The notes beneath the pieces are model-generated. The model had not been told where the DNA came from. It worked only from the letters and a program-made list of their open reading frames with translations, and did not search any database. A stretch of 9,417 nucleotides of DNA from an uncultured Saprospiraceae bacterium (GTDB lineage Bacteria > Bacteroidota > Bacteroidia > Chitinophagales > Saprospiraceae), in assembly GCA_937894165.1 (NCBI GenBank), contig CALCSX010000230.1, forward strand, positions 1 to 9,417, written 5' to 3'. Numbering within the stretch: position 1 is the stretch's first letter; every line of letters begins with the position of its first letter. Of the stretch, positions 6,559 to 9,417 are shown in pieces. The translations under genes were made by a program, and so were the position numbers.

Positions 6559-7218
6559 TTACAAATTATAGTATACCAATAATACAATAGCATGACGTCT
6601 CGCCTTCAATGGTGGTGTATCTATTCCATTATAGTCTGCTGTTGACGCTAAATATGTATCTTTCAAACCATACATTCCCGACACTTTAATTCCGAACATA
6701 CTATTAATTTTGTAAGTTATATCTAGGTAGGGATTGAAAAAATTTCTATTTGTCGATAAAGAAGTTAAATCCCATTTATCTACAGAATTACCAATAAAAA
6801 ATTTCATCAATCTTTGGTATATTAGTCCACCACTGACACCAATATTGTTTCGAATTAAGTATGTTGCATATACAGGTACATCAAAACAATAACTTATACG
6901 ATTATTTATTTTTTTTGCTTTAGAGTCCATATAGGAGAAGCCAAACTCAGCTCCAAGTTCAATTCTTTCATTAATTTCATAGCCAATCATAGCTCTGATA
7001 TTAACCCCTAAAATAAATGACATAGGGTCAGGGTATGGAATATCTATCTTTTCTAAATAAAATTTGGAATAATTTAAGCCAAATCCAAGTCCACTTTGGA
7101 ATCTCGATTGTCCATTTACAGATTGACCGGATATTATAAATCCTAGGATTAAAATTAACTTTAAAATTGATAAATGAATAAAATATCCTGTGTAATTTTT
7201 AAATCTAATTTCACTCAT
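6559..7218 (-). CDS. Small outer-membrane beta-barrel protein
   Basis: The protein has 219 residues. A rather long polar start (MSEIRFKNYTGYF) precedes a hydrophobic segment (about 14-34) and a likely cleavage site at VNG|QSRF (36/37), typical of exported Bacteroidota proteins. No in-frame ATG lies closer to the hydrophobic core, so the ATG at 7218 is kept. The mature part alternates hydrophobic and polar residues: GLGFGLNYSKFYL (43-55), LGVNIRAMIGYEI (70-82), IELGAEFGFSYM (86-97), FDVPVYATYLI (112-122, the counterpart of the conserved strand in PorT-like barrels), VSGGLIYQRLM (128-138), and a final strand AIVLLVYYNL at the very C-terminus. I read it as an 8-10 stranded outer-membrane barrel of unknown function, weaker in family match than its downstream neighbour. 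The pair probably forms a two-gene unit. Confidence 0.72.
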   Translation of the reverse strand: MSEIRFKNYTGYFIHLSILKLILILGFIISGQSVNGQSRFQSGLGFGLNYSKFYLEKIDIPYPDPMSFILGVNIRAMIGYEINERIELGAEFGFSYMDSKAKKINNRISYCFDVPVYATYLIRNNIGVSGGLIYQRLMKFFIGNSVDKWDLTSLSTNRNFFNPYLDITYKINSMFGIKVSGMYGLKDTYLASTADYNGIDTPPLKARRHAIVLLVYYNL

Positions 7219-7476
7219 AATTTACATAATTTTGTTTTTAGAATTTATCGAATTTGTTTGCTTAAATCTCTAAAAAATCAATGTACATACCCTATAAAAT
7301 AAATGCTTTCTCCTTGAAATCTCTCTATGTATTTATGAACATAAAACATATAACATTACATATACATAAAATGATAATTTCTATGAAATACCAAATATTT
7401 ACTAACTCAAAAGTAGATATGTAAACAAATAATACCCATTTTATATTGTATTCATATTAAAATTTTTCCTTTTGAC

Positions 7477-7494
7477 TTGCAAACATTTTTGCAA
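7477..7494. promoter_or_regulatory. Inverted repeat, possible operator
   Basis: TTGCAAA (7477-7483) and TTTGCAA (7488-7494) form a perfect 7-base inverted repeat around CATT. It is about 260 bases upstream of the first barrel gene and has no adjacent T-run, so it is not an intrinsic terminator. A regulator-binding site is possible but unproven; AT-rich DNA yields such palindromes by chance. Confidence 0.25.
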
Positions 7495-7551
7495 TTTCAT
7501 CTAAATTAGGTAACTTTTGAGAACCCCATTATAATCTGCGCACCTAAAATC

Positions 7552-7586
7552 AAAAAAAGGCCGCTCTCTTACGAGAACAGCCTTTT
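7552..7586 (-). terminator. Rho-independent terminator of the T9SS repeat-protein gene
   Basis: It lies 21 bases after the stop codon. On the minus strand it reads AAAAGGC, TGT, TCTC, GTAA, GAGA, GCG, GCCTTTT followed by more Ts (seven Ts at 7558-7552). The stem has a 7-base outer part and a 4-base inner part separated by a 3x3 internal loop. Confidence 0.85.
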
Positions 7587-7607
7587 CTAAATATATTCTG
7601 ATACTTA

Positions 7608-9417
7608 TTAATGCATCACTACTATCTTCTTAACAATAATTTGCGAACCATTTACAATTCTGCATAGATACACCGCTTCTTCAAGCTCAAATGCATCAAT
7701 TGCAACCTTATAAACTTCGTCTTTAATCACTTTATCCTCGAAAATTCTCTTGACCAAAGCTCCATTCACATTGTAAATATCAATTACTACCTGTGAGGCT
7801 GTCTCTTTGTTCACAAATTCAAGAGTTGCCGTATGCGAGAATGGATTAGGGTAAAAATCAGCCGTAATCATCCCATCGCTATCATTACCGGAATTTGTAT
7901 AAATAAGGGAGGTAGAAATATCATTTACCTGAATACTACATGATGTCGAGCAACCGGAATCTGTTGTAGCGACTAAGTTATATTCCATAGCCAATGTCGC
8001 TATAATGCAACTCGTAGTTTCCCCCGTGCTCCACAAATAGTAGGCAAATCCCGAAGGAGCGCACAATAATGAAACTCCATTTTGCAAAATAGTATCCCCT
8101 GCGATTTCACAGAAAGGAACTTCCTCCTGAATTACATCTACACAAACAGTTTTTTGGCAACCGCTGTGGCTGGATATAGTCAGACAATATTCCCCCGGAG
8201 TCGTTGCAATCATACAGCTTGTCGTATCACCGTTACTCCACAAATAATCATATTGGCCTGAAGGCCCACATAGTAAAGTCGGATCTCCATCACAAGAAAT
8301 TTCCGGACTCCCCACTATTTTAACATCAGGGATGCCATCCAAAGTCACTAACCTGTAACATGTTTCTATACAGCCAATAGCGTAAATTATTTCGACACTA
8401 TAAATACCCGGCGTACTTACACTGATACATCTTGTAATTTCTCCCGTACTCCATAAATATCCCACGCAATTGACCGGCGCACATAATACTGTTGCTTCAC
8501 CATTGCATGGCAATACACAGTCCCCGGTAATCACACATGTTCCCGTATTTTCTAAAGTCACATATCTGCTACAAACACTCTCGCAACCATTTGCATAAGT
8601 TACTGTCACACTATAAAACCCGGGTTCTGTGATGTCAATACATCTTGTCATTTCCCCTGTACTCCACCAGTAGCTTGCACAATTGGCGGGAGCACATAAT
8701 GTTGTTACCGGGTTACTACAAGATAGTACACAGTTTCCTGTAATATTACAATAACCTTCAGTTTCCAAAGTTACTGTTCTACTGCACACACTCGTGCAGC
8801 CATTGTCGTAAGTTACTGTAACACTATAAATCCCGGGAGTGCTTATTATCACACATTGCGTTGTCTCCCCTGTACTCCAAAGATAACTAAGACAGTTTAC
8901 CGGTGCACAAAGAATAACAGGCTGACCTGAACATGGTAAAATACATTCTCCTGTAATAATACAATCATTAGATTCTCCTTCTATTACTGTAACAGAACAA
9001 AAACTAGTACAACCACTGCCAAAATTGACAAATGCACTATAATCTCCTGCTGTATTTACTAAAATACATCTGCTTGTGTCACCTGTACTCCATAAATAAG
9101 TCTCCGCTCCAATCGGTAAGCAAAGTTCAGTGAATCCTTCAGGGCATAGCTCCAAGCTTCCCGTTATAATACAAGTCATTTCATGACTTATTACTACAGT
9201 TGCAGAACACACGCTCGTACAGCCGCCCGCATAAGAAATTGTCACAGAATAAGATCCCGCTTCGTTTACTGATATACAATTTGTAGTCGCTCCTGTACTC
9301 CACAAATAAGCCTCCGCACCTGCGGGAACACACAATTCAGTACTTTGCCCCTCACAAATCTCCAAAATTCCCGTAATACTGCAAGCGACTTCATCATCTT
9401 GAATTACTGTCGCTGAA
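7608..9417 (-). CDS. Cysteine-rich repeat surface protein with T9SS sorting domain, partial (5' end off the right edge)
   Basis: The frame stays open from the stop at 7608-7610 to the right edge with no start in a sensible place (a TTG at 9365 lies inside a repeat), so only the C-terminal ~602 residues are seen. Counting from that TTG, seven tandem repeats of 70-71 residues cover residues 0-480, preceded by the end of another. Each follows the pattern L-C...LC-P...YLWSTGETT-C-I...PG-YSVTVTY-GC-S-V-C...C-ITG, an Ig-like/SprB-like beta-sandwich pattern rich in cysteine. Residues about 501-585 are a type A T9SS C-terminal sorting domain: DFYPNPF, VVIDIYNVNG, then VYLCRIVNG and a VKKIVV end. By family the protein crosses the outer membrane through the type IX system and is anchored or released after the domain is removed. 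Its role may be adhesion or matrix formation; this is inference. No enzymatic domain is visible. Confidence 0.88.
   Translation of the reverse strand, partial: SATVIQDDEVACSITGILEICEGQSTELCVPAGAEAYLWSTGATTNCISVNEAGSYSVTISYAGGCTSVCSATVVISHEMTCIITGSLELCPEGFTELCLPIGAETYLWSTGDTSRCILVNTAGDYSAFVNFGSGCTSFCSVTVIEGESNDCIITGECILPCSGQPVILCAPVNCLSYLWSTGETTQCVIISTPGIYSVTVTYDNGCTSVCSRTVTLETEGYCNITGNCVLSCSNPVTTLCAPANCASYWWSTGEMTRCIDITEPGFYSVTVTYANGCESVCSRYVTLENTGTCVITGDCVLPCNGEATVLCAPVNCVGYLWSTGEITRCISVSTPGIYSVEIIYAIGCIETCYRLVTLDGIPDVKIVGSPEISCDGDPTLLCGPSGQYDYLWSNGDTTSCMIATTPGEYCLTISSHSGCQKTVCVDVIQEEVPFCEIAGDTILQNGVSLLCAPSGFAYYLWSTGETTSCIIATLAMEYNLVATTDSGCSTSCSIQVNDISTSLIYTNSGNDSDGMITADFYPNPFSHTATLEFVNKETASQVVIDIYNVNGALVKRIFEDKVIKDEVYKVAIDAFELEEAVYLCRIVNGSQIIVKKIVVMH
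7611..7865 (-). other. T9SS type A C-terminal sorting domain (coding part)
   Basis: This part encodes the last ~85 residues. It begins at TADFYPNPF; the YPNP motif is the hallmark of the T9SS type A sorting domain (TIGR04183-type). Next come the IYNVNG strand-turn and the final VYLCRI...KKIVV strands. The usual Gly before V-Y is Ala here, and a Cys (568) sits in the penultimate strand; both are mild departures. The domain directs export through the type IX system and is normally cleaved at the cell surface. Confidence 0.88.
7926..9368 (-). repeat. Seven tandem ~70-codon repeats encoding Cys-rich Ig-like modules
   Basis: Boundaries taken after each (I/V)(T/V/A)G are 9159-9368, 8949-9158, 8736-8948, 8523-8735, 8310-8522, 8097-8309 and 7926-8096 (the last is shorter and leads into the linker). 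The third to fifth are most alike and share an extra Cys pair. The sixth has a shifted and an added Cys, the last has lost its first Cys, and the fifth lacks the Cys before the closing I-V-G. More copies probably continue past the right edge. Confidence 0.9.

Larger units (their letters stand above)
7219..7607. other. AT-rich non-coding spacer upstream of the two barrel genes
   Basis: These 389 bases separate two minus-strand units. They contain the terminator of the right-hand gene (7552-7586), a perfect inverted repeat TTGCAAA-CATT-TTTGCAA (7477-7494) that could be an operator or a hairpin, and very AT-rich DNA close to the barrel gene. A lone TAnnTTTG match occurs on the minus strand (TACTTTTG, 7415-7408), but no TTG lies at a proper distance upstream, so I do not call it a promoter. 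No gene is visible. Confidence 0.6.

Noticed and set aside
7408..7415. TACTTTTG, an exact TAnnTTTG match on the minus strand, 190 bases before the barrel gene
   Set aside because: No TTG element at 17-23 bases upstream (the nearest is 10), so support as a promoter is lacking.
7457..7528. Minus-strand stretch reading WGSQKLPNLDEIAKMFASQKEKF, which looks coding-like
   Set aside because: It is only 23 codons, bounded by stops on both sides, with no start codon at its head. It could be a gene scrap, but chance cannot be excluded.

Overview
This window looks like chromosomal DNA of a member of the Bacteroidota. Five things point that way: AT-rich coding sequence with very AT-rich spacers, a C-terminal type IX secretion (T9SS) sorting domain, signal peptides cleaved just before Gln, a TAnnTTTG-type promoter with a near-zero leader, and word-like degenerate repeats between genes. 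I cannot name the genus; the Cys-bearing YLWSTG repeats would suit a Saprospiria- or Chitinophagia-like lineage, but this is only a guess.

Layout. (1) 1-950, minus: 5' part of a phosphate-selective-porin (OprO/OprP) family gene, running off the left edge. (2) 1138-2157, plus: low-specificity L-threonine aldolase. (3) 2158-2642: non-coding, packed with two repeat classes, between the converging ends of the aldolase gene and lepA. (4) 2643-4436, minus: lepA (elongation factor 4), complete, with a good Bacteroidota promoter a few bases before its ATG. (5) 4437-4915: divergent spacer with a GC-rich, hairpin-dense extragenic element. (6) 4916-5476, plus: small AraC-type regulator whose N-terminal half resembles a degenerate HMA (heavy-metal-associated) domain. 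(7) 5477-5793: a convergent spacer filled by a degenerate array with a 15-base period. (8) 5794-6489 and 6559-7218, minus: two small outer-membrane beta-barrel proteins, probably one transcription unit. (9) 7219-7607: AT-rich spacer with a clear terminator for the gene to its right. (10) 7608-9417, minus: the 3' part of a large cysteine-rich secreted or surface protein with at least seven 70-71-residue repeats and a T9SS sorting domain, running off the right edge.

The genes do not form one pathway. LepA and threonine aldolase are housekeeping. The porin, the two barrels and the T9SS protein are envelope or surface components. No mobile element, CRISPR array, tRNA or rRNA was seen. The strongest non-routine signals are the two arrays of micro-hairpins, both lying between convergent genes and in opposite orientation; the hairpin-dense GC-rich element; and the repeat protein, in which an extra pair of cysteines appears or disappears together from repeat to repeat.
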